Source: Candidatus Magnetobacterium casense
GTDB lineage: Bacteria > Nitrospirota > Thermodesulfovibrionia > Thermodesulfovibrionales > Magnetobacteriaceae
NCBI RefSeq assembly: GCF_000714715.1
Contig: NZ_JMFO01000029.1
Span: forward strand, 1-40,838
Direction of reading: 5' to 3'
Length of the DNA stretch: 40,838 nucleotides
In this document: one piece after another, positions 1-8,034 of the stretch
How the letters are laid out: each line of letters opens with the position of its first letter
Numbering within the stretch: the first letter of the stretch is position 1
Notes under the pieces: generated by a model
Told to the model about the DNA's origin: nothing
Seen by the model: only the letters and a program-made list of their open reading frames with translations
Databases searched by the model: none
Made by a program: the position numbers and the translations under genes

Positions 1-814
1 ATGTTCACACCCCATTTTACGCCACCAGCGGCGGATACTTTCCACTGCAAACTCCGAAGTATCGTTATCTGTACCAACACTTACCCAGCCTATATTTGCG
101 CCTTGATCGTATACCCCATAGGGATTGACCTTACCAAGTTCCTTGTCGGCAAAGTCATGATCCCGTACCACATCGGGTTGTCCCATCGGTTGCCATTCAC
201 GTCCCGCATTTTTAAAATCACCTACAAGTTCCTTCTTTTTGGTGTCCACAGATATTACTGGTTCTTGACGCTGTTGGAAATCAACCACTTGCTCGTTTAT
301 GTATCTAAACTGAGCATCGCGGTCGGGATGGTCTGAACCCTCACGTATCTTCCGGTTCGCTTGTAAACTGTACCCCAAACCAGACAGCAGGTGGGCAACT
401 TTTTGTCTACCAATCACATGTCCTTGGTTTTTGAAGAGCAACAGCAAGATTACGAACACTCTTACAGGTCCACCGTAATGGAGACTCAGGGTCTCCTCGG
501 GTAACCGGATCTACCAACCCCTCAATATCTACAAGCACGGATGGGTCTGTTTCAACAACCGGCTTGCGTCCACCTCCAGGTAAACGTATCTTCTTTTTCC
601 CTTTTGAAGGTTTTTCCTTTGATTCAGCAATACGTCTAATTCCTTCATATATCGTTGTCCGCGAAAGACCAGTAGATCTGGAAACTGAAGTAACTCCTCC
701 TCGTCCCAATGCCTCGGCTTCCACTGCAGCCCACATTCGTCTGCCTTGTTCGTCTAAAACATCTTTGAGTACTTCAAATTTTCTTTGTATCATAAGTTCG
801 GTATCGCTTTGCAC
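1..814 (-). pseudogene. ISAzo13-family transposase, partial and frameshifted
   Basis: It starts with GTG at 814 (possible internal ATG at 793). The first 125 or so codons give a helix-turn-helix-like N-terminus and the RLPGGGRKP linker typical of the Rhodopirellula-type (ISAzo13) transposases. At about 428-432 there are five T (A on the coding strand) where the right-hand copy has four, so the frame shifts and stops at 407. Read in the other frame down to position 1, the protein continues with SVDTKKKEL and with VGTDNDTSEFAVESIRRWW, part of the DDE catalytic core. The extra base is either a real inactivating mutation or a base-call error. The family call rests on motif recognition. Confidence 0.8.
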
Positions 815-871
815 TTTTTGATCATAACATATTTAGACACCATTTGTACAAGTTATTTGTGGACAAATCCT
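1..871 (-). mobile_element. ISAzo13-type insertion sequence, left copy, cut by window edge
   Basis: The stretch from 871 down to about 223 is the reverse complement of 40192-40838, with only three differences seen: one extra C near the tip, one extra A in the transposase and one substitution. The match stops at 871, which marks one element end. The rest of the element lies beyond the window edge, so its second terminal repeat and target duplication cannot be seen. It sits inside the secreted-protein gene at 872-3010. Confidence 0.85.
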
Positions 872-3010
872 TACTCGTTGGGGTGATTGTCATGCTGTTG
901 CAATCTATACCTAACTGCGTCACCGTTAAGGTCTGTCCTGCAATCGTTATCGTACCGGTGCGGGAGGTGGTAGCGGTGTTTGCCGCAACGGTGTAACTGA
1001 CCGTGCCATTGCCGGAGACGGAAGGGGTGTTGACCGTCAGCCATGATGTGGCGTTGCTTGTTGCCGTCCATGCACAACTGCTGCCTGCGATCACGCTAAT
1101 GGTATCGCTGCCGCCTGTTGCCGGGAATGACTTGATTGTCGGGGTGATTGAGTAGCTGCATGGGGGTGGCGTAGGCGAAAGCGAAAACGTCGCCGTAACC
1201 GTGCAGTTAGCGGTGATAGCGCCTGTTGTGTACGTGTTGCCGGATAGAGAGCCGCCGCATCCGGTGACTGATCCGATGGAGTATCCCGTGTTTGGCGTCA
1301 CCGTGAATTGCGTTGTCGCGCCGGAGGTAACGGTCTGAGGCGTTGACGGGGTTATCGTCCCTCCCGTGCCCGCTGACGGCGTTACGGTGTAGGTGGGTGT
1401 TGGGGTGGGCGTGGATGTTAGATATTCTATCTTTATGTCATCTATCCATGTAGTAATTGCCCCTTCTCCATAATCTCCCTGCTCCCATTTTAGTGTCTTA
1501 GTCCCACCAGTAGGAGCATAAATCTTGACATCATTCCAACATGAAGTACTCTCGTCACGATCCCAACCATAACCTAACTCAGCTTGGGATGTACTCTTAT
1601 CGATAAGATAAAAAAACTGGACGCCTTGATGTCTTTATCTTAAATGAAACTATAGCAGGGTCTGTTACATCTAAAGAAAATGACCCACTTCTATTTGTGT
1701 ACAGTGAGTTTGATGAACTATAACCCGTTGTACTATCAATGGACCAGTTACCGGTTTGGGTGAACTCACTTGGGATGCCGGCATTTTCAAAGTTATACAG
1801 TGTATTGCCTTGTGGCGTTACTGTGACAGGTGTGGCAGTTGTCTTTACCTCAGCAAATGCTATATAGACACTTGCTCCCCCATAGTTATCACCTACGCCA
1901 CCATGTATAAATCCCTTTTTTAGCAGATTCCACTGTAAGGTATTTAGAGTAAATGAGTCGGTTTTAAACACAGTACCACCCATCGTATCATAATTTCCAG
2001 TGGATGTCACAAAAGTAGCCGTCTTGTCAGAATTTACTTTCGCCCTTGTGTAGTACCACGTGTCAACACTAAAAACAGTGCTACCCATATAAGACCAAGC
2101 TGTAGTACCACCTTGTCCTATACTGTCAGCAAGCGTGACACCATGTCCCATATATGTACCACCACCATTTACCTTCCACTTAATATATGTCTCAGAGTTG
2201 TTGGTAAAATCAAATATCTGACCATCTCTCATTGGTACGTATATATCACCATTTATTGATAGGATTTGCTGAAAGTATGCGTCGTTTCTACCAGTATCGG
2301 GATGTGAAGATACCCTACCCGATATAGTGAGCAAGCTACCAAGCGTAGATGTAGCCGTGTTGTATATCATCTCTTTGGTAGCGCCCCCATAGCTCCACCA
2401 ACCATATCTCTGGGACAAGACATGAAGGTTGTTATTGGCATCCCTGATCATTGTTTGTGCTATATCCGCAGGACCAGATGCCTCTTCCCCCCTGTTGGTA
2501 TAAAGATCAGTTGCCTTATTCCAAGTGGCTCCTGTCTTTTTATATATACTGGCATCATCTGCTCCAGTATACCAGGCCGTCCTGTCATAATCATTAGTGG
2601 ATGCCCACTTATTCCCAGCGGAATCAACAACCGTTGATGTAGATTGGACGGACTTTTGTCTTGTATCAATCAGACTATCCGACCATGTGTTGGACGCTGC
2701 GGTGTACTCAGCATATCTGAGCTGTTTATCGTTACCGTAGGTAAAATAGAGATTTCCATTACCATCCTCTATGAGAGAGTATCTGTGGTAATGAGGCCAT
2801 CCTCCTGACACACCTGCGCTACCATCCCTTACGAAGCTTGTGGAAAATCCGATGTTGTCGAAGACCTTAAACTCTGACGCATTAACCGTTAGTGTGCTGG
2901 CAGCCGGAACCGCTGTATCAGCGCCTCTTGCTACCCCATATGCAAAAACCACGCCAAGCACGAGGAGCGTCAAAAAAAATCCTTCCTGCACTGTAACCTT
3001 TCTTAAACAT
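872..3010 (-). pseudogene. Secreted multidomain surface protein (propeller-like, InlB-type repeat, BACON), broken
   Basis: Three reading-frame pieces form one gene. A strong AAGGAGGT site precedes ATG 3010, which gives MFKKGYSAGR and then, after a T8 run at 2972-2979, a shift into the frame read from GTG 2991 (LTLLVLGVVFAYG, a signal peptide). That frame runs to 1597 with a propeller-like N-terminal region (WYTGAD, GRNDAYFQQ) and a jelly-roll-like segment. A second run, T7 at 1610-1616, stops it. Removing one T joins it to the frame that continues to 872 through a Thr/Pro linker, an InlB B-repeat-like domain (GYSIGSVTGCGGSL) and a BACON domain (SITPTIKSFPATGG to TITIAGQTLTVTQ). The insertion element ends it at the start of what looks like another BACON repeat. 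The protein was probably exported and may bind carbohydrate or other cells; the ligand is unknown. Confidence 0.75.
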
Positions 3011-3197
3011 TTTTCGTAACCTCCTTAAAGTCTCAATGAAATTGCTCATTCCCCCGACTAATGCCAAGGGGTACCAATGTCACCAATCTTGCTTAATCAC
3101 ACGGAACTTCAACACAACTGTCGATGCTCACAATACCTCAACGCATAATATACACCACCTCCTTTTAACGACATCATACAATTACCTTCGTCAGGTT

Positions 3198-3227
3198 ATT
3201 ATAAACATAGTGTTAAAAATAATGCAA
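3198..3227 (-). promoter_or_regulatory. Predicted sigma70-type promoter for the secreted-protein gene
   Basis: On the minus strand, TTGCAT (3227-3222) and TATAAT (3203-3198) are 18 bases apart. Transcription would start near 3190 and leave a leader of about 180 bases before ATG 3010. That leader contains an AAAGGAGGTGG site followed by ATG-CGT-TGA at 3146, a two-codon reading frame. Confidence 0.5.
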
Positions 3228-3276
3228 GCAAATTATTTCTTTGGGTGCATAAGAATAGTGGTTGGTGCCTTTGGGA

Positions 3277-3490
3277 AAGAAAGGGGCTATGGCTTCTTGT
3301 TGCTCCAGGGGGTGAGGCACCCCTGCCATAAAAGTCGCTCCTGGCCCCTCAGAACCCCCCGCAAGGGGAGGGTCGCACCCGCAATCTTGTCGCAGCGGGG
3401 GGCGAGCCGCCCCTGGCTCAATTGTCGCACCCGCCCCGGGCACGAAGAAGTCCCCTTAACCCCATTTTATCATGCTTTTCTAAGAGGATA
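3277..3490 (+). repeat. G/C-rich dispersed intergenic repeat, copy 1
   Basis: The gap 3011-3648 holds no convincing gene; its main content is this repeat. It begins with AAAGAAAGGGGC, includes a CAGGGG/CCCCTG hairpin and the block CAGAACCCCCCGCAAGGGG, and ends with GAAGTCCCCTTAACCCCATT and TAAGAGGATA. Parts recur at 6135-6252 (inverted), 7815-7863, 25689-25856 and weakly at 30826-30896. The rest of the gap is A+T-rich upstream DNA. Confidence 0.7.
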
Positions 3491-3648
3491 TGCTTTTTTT
3501 GTATCGTATGCAATCGAAACGCTCTATATACGAGGGAAGTTAAAATCACCCTTTTATTTAGACCAATGTTGTAAAATATATACAAGGATGGCGAGTGTTC
3601 GTTAGAATATTCCTCTATGGCAGATATAAAAAGGAGGAGTCATAGGTT

Positions 3649-4083
3649 ATGAAGTATCAGATCGGCACAACGGGTAGGGTTTTTGTGTGCAGGCTTGCAG
3701 ATGGCGAGGACCTTCTAAAGGCCCTCATACAACTGGCAACGGATGAGGGGCTTAACGCTGCCATATTTCACGTGGTTGGGGGAATGAGGGGAGGCAGCAT
3801 CGTTGTCGGTCCCGAAACGGAAGAAATGCCAATAAAACCCGACTACAGAAAGCTCAACGAAAGCCACGAGGTAACCGGCATGGGCACGATTTTTCTGCGG
3901 GAGGGAGTCCCTGCCATACACTTCCACGGGGCCTTTGGCAAGAAAGACAATGTCAGGGTCGGGTGTTTGCGCGACTTCTCCGAAATCTTTCTGGTGCTTG
4001 AGGTGATTGTCACAGAGCTTGTCGGCATTGACGCCAAACGTCAGTTAGATGAACTCTCCGGCATGTACCTGCTGCAAGTGTGA
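3649..4083 (+). CDS. PPC (DUF296) domain protein
   Basis: A 144-residue protein formed by a single PPC/DUF296 domain, the fold found in plant AT-hook proteins and as stand-alone bacterial proteins. The end of the domain shows the typical pattern: a conserved Glu-Ser-His, a glycine-rich strand, then AIHFHGAFG with the metal-binding histidines of the family. Bacterial members form trimers and their role is not settled. The start is well supported by an AAAGGAGGAG site upstream of ATG. The DUF2339 gene follows 8 bases after the stop, so the two are probably cotranscribed, but the pairing does not give a function. Confidence 0.85.
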   Translation: MKYQIGTTGRVFVCRLADGEDLLKALIQLATDEGLNAAIFHVVGGMRGGSIVVGPETEEMPIKPDYRKLNESHEVTGMGTIFLREGVPAIHFHGAFGKKDNVRVGCLRDFSEIFLVLEVIVTELVGIDAKRQLDELSGMYLLQV

Positions 4084-4091
4084 GGTAAGTC

Positions 4092-6104
4092 ATGAAATGC
4101 CCCACATGTAAGTCAGACATCAAGTACCTGTCAAAGACGTGCAACATCTGCGGATATGTCTACACCGAGGCAATGCTAAAGAGGATTGCCCACGTAATTG
4201 AGATCAGAAAGGAGCTTAACGGCGCCGTTGAACGCCTCAACAACGTACAAAGTGTCCTTGGCAGACTCAACGCACGGATAAGCGGCCTTGAGGGACTCTT
4301 AAGCGACGACTTCGCAACCCTTACCCACATGCCTCCCCAAAAGAAGGTATCTCCCCCCCCAGGGCAAGAACCAGAGACTCCACCGGAACCATATCCAGAG
4401 CCACCACCCAAAGACCAAGACATAGAACAGGACATAGGACAAGACATCCCGCCCCCCAAGTTCCCTACACCGGGGCGACCAAAGTGGCCGATTCCGGAGT
4501 TCAAAAGACCTGAGCTGGACTTTGAACTCAAGGTTGGCCAGAAGTGGCTGTTGATCATCGGCATCGTAACCATTGTCTTTGGCGTTGCGTATTTCCTTAA
4601 ATATTCCTTTGATCGGGGCTGGGTGGGTCCGGCAGGGAGGGTGGCGTTGAGTTATCTGTGGGCGATCAGTTTTCTTGTGGGCGGGGAGCTATTCAGACGA
4701 AAGGGGCTGGAGATATTTGGCCTGTATGTCATTGGAGGTGGGATTGCGGTGCTGTATTTTTCGACGTTTGCCGCATTTGACATCTACCACCTCTTTGACC
4801 AGCTCATAGCCTTTGGCATCATGGTGCTGATAACGTCCTTTGCTACGGTCAGCGCCCTGCGATACGACTCCAGGTGGCTGGCGGTGCTGGGCCTCATCGG
4901 CGGATTCCTGACACCGGTACTCCTGTCCACCGGTAAGGACAACCAGATCGCACTTATGACCTACATGACCCTCCTAAACCTTGCCCTGTTGGCGGTTGCA
5001 CTGTACAAGAAATGGGACTTGCTCAACTACCTTGGATTTGTTCTAACCTACATACTGTTTACCGCATGGACTGTGCAACACTACTCGGTGAGCAAGTTCT
5101 GGCCGACCATATTGTTTCTCAACACCTTCTATGCGATCTATAGTGTGGTGCCGTTTGCATATCAGTTTCTGAGGGCCGGGACGGGCCAAAGCTCGAAACA
5201 ACTGCGTGCCTTTTACATAATTTCTTCCAATTCCTTCATTGCCTTTGGCTTCAGTTATGCAATGATTAAGGAGTACGCCTCCGTGGAGTGGGTCAGTGTG
5301 ATATCGATCCTCTACGCTGCCGTGTTTTTGGCAATGGCCACACAGTTGCTAAAACAGGGCAAGGAAAGCGAAAAGGCCTTCATCGTCGTCATTGGCAAGG
5401 CCGCCCTGTTTTTGATCATCACCATCCCCATACTGTTTTCAAGGCACTGGATAACGATATTCTGGTGCGCACAGTCCGTTACCCTCTTCTGGCTTGCACT
5501 GAGGTTTAACAACAAGGCTCTCATCTACGGTGCCTATACACTCTTTGCGCTGGCCAATGCCAAGTTCTTGCTCTACGACTACCACGACGTATTTTACCTC
5601 TACATAGATACCCCCTACGTGACGAGCAGATACACACACCTCATTGTGGAACGCTATCTAACCTCGGCCCTCGTCGTTGGCATCTCCTATGCCTTCTACC
5701 GTATATCCAGGAGGGCCATGCCGCATACGGCACTCACGGAAAGGACACCGGTCGCCTTTGCCGTCATCGGCGGAGTGATGCTGTTTATCGTCCTGAACAT
5801 CGAAACGAGCGCATTTTTTGGGTCCTACCTGCCCCAGGGGAAGTTTGCCGCTATTTCGGTGCTGTGGAGTGCCTTTGCAGCGGTGTTGTTGCTCAGGGGC
5901 TTTGTGCACAACAACAAGGCAATGCGTCATGTGGCATTTGGACTCTTTCTGATTACGTTGTTTAAGGTCTTCTTCTTTGACATGTCCAGGTTCAGCACCC
6001 CTTACCGGATCATATCGTTTATAATACTTGGCCTTGTGCTCGTTGCAGCATCATACCTGTATCACAACTACAAGGACAAGATCACAAAGAAGGAACCATC
6101 ATGA
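4092..6104 (+). CDS. DUF2339 polytopic membrane protein with N-terminal zinc ribbon
   Basis: 670 residues in four parts. Residues 1-22 are a zinc-ribbon-like motif with two CxxC pairs (CPTC, CNIC). Residues 25-70 are a predicted coiled coil. Residues 80-138 are a Pro/Glu/Gln-rich linker. From about residue 147 to the end there are many hydrophobic segments of the DUF2339 family, starting with VGQKWLLIIGIVTIVFGVAY. The family is widespread and has no proven function. The cytosolic zinc ribbon and linker suggest a soluble partner. It ends just before a G/C-rich repeat. Confidence 0.85.
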   Translation: MKCPTCKSDIKYLSKTCNICGYVYTEAMLKRIAHVIEIRKELNGAVERLNNVQSVLGRLNARISGLEGLLSDDFATLTHMPPQKKVSPPPGQEPETPPEPYPEPPPKDQDIEQDIGQDIPPPKFPTPGRPKWPIPEFKRPELDFELKVGQKWLLIIGIVTIVFGVAYFLKYSFDRGWVGPAGRVALSYLWAISFLVGGELFRRKGLEIFGLYVIGGGIAVLYFSTFAAFDIYHLFDQLIAFGIMVLITSFATVSALRYDSRWLAVLGLIGGFLTPVLLSTGKDNQIALMTYMTLLNLALLAVALYKKWDLLNYLGFVLTYILFTAWTVQHYSVSKFWPTILFLNTFYAIYSVVPFAYQFLRAGTGQSSKQLRAFYIISSNSFIAFGFSYAMIKEYASVEWVSVISILYAAVFLAMATQLLKQGKESEKAFIVVIGKAALFLIITIPILFSRHWITIFWCAQSVTLFWLALRFNNKALIYGAYTLFALANAKFLLYDYHDVFYLYIDTPYVTSRYTHLIVERYLTSALVVGISYAFYRISRRAMPHTALTERTPVAFAVIGGVMLFIVLNIETSAFFGSYLPQGKFAAISVLWSAFAAVLLLRGFVHNNKAMRHVAFGLFLITLFKVFFFDMSRFSTPYRIISFIILGLVLVAASYLYHNYKDKITKKEPS

Positions 6105-6134
6105 TCAAGTTTTTATATAAACTCAGGATTGAGT

Positions 6135-6252
6135 ATAATGGGGTCAAGGGGACTTCTTTCCGGCCGGGGCGCCTCGCCCCTCCCCTTGCGGGGGGTTCTG
6201 AAGGGGGGCGGAGGGGGTAAGGCACCCCTGCCACAAACCGCCCCTTTCTTTT
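6135..6252 (-). repeat. G/C-rich dispersed intergenic repeat, copy 2 (inverted)
   Basis: The reverse complement reads AAAGAAAGGGGC, then GGCAGGGGTGCCTTACC, CAGAACCCCCCGCAAGGGG and GAAGTCCCCTTGACCCCATT, the same ordered blocks as copy 1 at 3277-3490. It lies between the convergent ends of the DUF2339 gene and trpB, where it could also fold and act as a terminator. Confidence 0.7.
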
Positions 6253-6278
6253 TTCTTGTGCCATGTGCGTAAGGTGAG

Positions 6279-7478
6279 TTATTTAATGAGGTCTCCTTCG
6301 CCCTTGAGTTTTGCGACGTGCAAGACATCTTTATCGCCCCTGCCGGAGAGATTAACAATAATCACGGCTTCTTTTGAGAGAGTTGGTGCCAGCCTCATTG
6401 CCTCACTGACGGCATGGGCCGACTCCAGGGCCGGCATTATTCCTTCCAGTCTGCACAGGGCCTCAAAGGCATTGAGGGCTTCATCATCGGTAGCGTATGT
6501 ATACCTGACGGCCTTGGCATCATGCAGGTGTGCATGCTCCGGCCCCACGGCGGCATAGTCAAGCCCCGCCGATACGGAGTGTGTACCCAGGACGTTGCCA
6601 TCGTCATCCTGCAACAGATAGCTCTTGCAGCCCTGGAGTATGCCAACACTGCCACCGGCAAAGCGCGCCGCATGTTCCCCCGGCTTTATCCCCAATCCAC
6701 CGGCCTCTACGCCGATAAAGCTGATGTTATGCCCCGCCTGTTGCCCCGCCAGGAATTCGTGAAACAATCCCATGGCATTACTGCCACCACCAATGCAGGC
6801 AATGAGATAATCCGGCAACCTGCCCTCTATGGCCAGTATCTGCTGCCTTGCCTCCTGCCCAATAACGGCCTGAAAGTCCCTTACCATCGAGGGATATGGA
6901 TGTGGCCCAAAGACCGTCCCCATGACATAGTGCGTGGTACGGACATTTGTTGTCCAGTCCCTTAGGGCCTCGTTGATGGCATCTTTTAAGGTCTTTGAGC
7001 CGATGTCCACACCCTTGACTGTGGCACCCAATAACCTCATCCTGAAAACGTTTAAGGACTGCCTCTGCATATCCTCCGTCCCCATATATATATCACACTT
7101 CAAGCCAAACAAGGCAGCCCCCGTGGCAGTGGCAACACCATGCTGTCCGGCTCCGGTCTCAGCGATAACCCTGTCCTTGCCCATCACTTTTGCCAGCAAC
7201 GCCTGACCAACGGCATTGTTTATCTTGTGAGCACCGGTATGCGCAAGGTCCTCACGTTTAAGATATATCTTTGCCCCGCCAAGGTGTTGCGTCAACTTGC
7301 CGGCATAGTAAAGCGGCGTCGGTCTGCCTATATAAGATGCCCGAATTTCGTGTAGCTGACGCTGAAAATTGCCGTCCTTCCTTGCAACCTCATAGACCTC
7401 CTCCAGCTCTTGCAGCGCCGGTATCAAGGTCTCCGGTACATACCTGCCTCCATAGATGCCAAAATAACCCTTCTTCAT
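6279..7478 (-). CDS. trpB: Tryptophan synthase beta chain
   Basis: A complete 399-residue TrpB, the pyridoxal-phosphate enzyme that joins indole and serine to make tryptophan. It has the N-terminal [13 protein letters not shown] of the TrpB1 class, the PLP lysine K85 in HTGAHKINN, and the phosphate-binding GGGSNAMG loop. No trpA, trpC or trpF is adjacent, so the trp pathway genes are dispersed or lie elsewhere. Its ATG overlaps the stop of the small upstream gene (TAATG), which suggests translational coupling. Confidence 0.96.
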   Translation of the reverse strand: MKKGYFGIYGGRYVPETLIPALQELEEVYEVARKDGNFQRQLHEIRASYIGRPTPLYYAGKLTQHLGGAKIYLKREDLAHTGAHKINNAVGQALLAKVMGKDRVIAETGAGQHGVATATGAALFGLKCDIYMGTEDMQRQSLNVFRMRLLGATVKGVDIGSKTLKDAINEALRDWTTNVRTTHYVMGTVFGPHPYPSMVRDFQAVIGQEARQQILAIEGRLPDYLIACIGGGSNAMGLFHEFLAGQQAGHNISFIGVEAGGLGIKPGEHAARFAGGSVGILQGCKSYLLQDDDGNVLGTHSVSAGLDYAAVGPEHAHLHDAKAVRYTYATDDEALNAFEALCRLEGIMPALESAHAVSEAMRLAPTLSKEAVIIVNLSGRGDKDVLHVAKLKGEGDLIK

Positions 7479-7741
7479 TAACCGTTCTCCCTAAAAAGCC
7501 TTTCTATCTGCTCAAATCCAGACTCCATAAAACTTCTGAACTCATCGCGACTCTTTTTTGAATAGTCAAGGAAATCCACCAAGACCTTCTCTGCCTCTTT
7601 ATGCATGTCAGTGCCCCTCCTGGACATATCCAGGAAAACCCTCTCACTCAGCTCATTGATCTCATAGACGTTATCAAGAGTAGCCCCAAAAGACGATTTA
7701 ATAGCATCAATCATTGCCACGCTCAACCTTGCCTTATCCAT
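7478..7741 (-). CDS. Small helical protein upstream of trpB
   Basis: 87 residues from ATG 7741, which has a GGAGGG site seven bases upstream. A longer TTG start at 7756 lacks one. The protein is almost entirely predicted helix, with many charged residues and no Cys ([36 protein letters not shown]). This composition recalls phasin-like or other amphipathic helical proteins, but I do not recognise the family. Its stop overlaps the trpB start, so the two are cotranscribed. A role in tryptophan synthesis is not implied by the sequence. Confidence 0.7.
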   Translation of the reverse strand: MDKARLSVAMIDAIKSSFGATLDNVYEINELSERVFLDMSRRGTDMHKEAEKVLVDFLDYSKKSRDEFRSFMESGFEQIERLFRENG

Positions 7742-7814
7742 AGCCTGACCCTCCAAGTCTTGTCTGTATGATCATTAATAGTACTCTGACGGAAAATAAA
7801 AGTCAAGATAATAT

Positions 7815-7863
7815 GCAGGGCGGGTGCATTGACCCCATTTTACCATGCTTTTTTAAGAGGATA
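7815..7863 (+). repeat. Dispersed repeat fragment (3' part only)
   Basis: The segment with TTGACCCCATTTTACCATGC and TTAAGAGGATA matches the last part of copy 1 (3451-3490). The G/C-rich front part of the repeat is missing here. Confidence 0.5.
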
Positions 7864-7884
7864 CAGATATATCTCAGATTGTTG

Positions 7885-7893
7885 TGCTATAAT
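7885..7893 (+). promoter_or_regulatory. Extended -10 promoter before the efflux-pump leader
   Basis: TGCTATAAT is a perfect extended -10 element; there is no clear -35 box. Transcription would start near 7900, a few bases before the structured segment at 7907, so that segment would be the 5' end of the efflux-pump message. Confidence 0.5.
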
Positions 7894-7906
7894 TATTTAT
7901 GAAGAC

Positions 7907-8019
7907 GGTAGCACTCCATTCAAACGTGGACACATTGCTTAATCATAGCAACAATGCCATATTCTGTGGGTACAGAAATGGCTTAAATCCTGCTAACCAC
8001 GGTTGATTGTGGTGCTACC
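7907..8019 (+). promoter_or_regulatory. Structured 5' leader, possible cis-regulatory RNA
   Basis: A closing stem GGTAGCAC (7907-7914) with GTGCTACC (8012-8019) encloses several hairpins. These are TCCA/TGGA (7915-7930); TTGCT/AGCAA (7935-7951); and an 11-pair stem with one bulged A, GCCAT-A-TTCTGT/ACAGAAATGGC, with loop GGGT (7956-7982). A further ACCAC/GTGGT stem (7996-8013) shares two bases with the 3' strand of the closing stem, so the two compete. The closing stem ends next to the weak GGGTG ribosome site (8020-8024) of the TTG start at 8035. It matches no riboswitch class I know. A mobile palindromic element is the alternative. Confidence 0.5.
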
Positions 8020-8034
8020 GGGTGTACCGCTGCC

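Noticed and set aside
822..1301. Stand-alone 159-residue BACON protein
   Set aside because: Its GTG lies mid-domain and the frame stays open upstream to the T7 run, so it is the tail of the broken 872-3010 gene; the last residues are IS sequence.
3036..3605. 189-codon plus-strand reading frame
   Set aside because: It runs across the G/C-rich repeat and a minus-strand promoter, has no ribosome site and gives a composition unlike a real protein.
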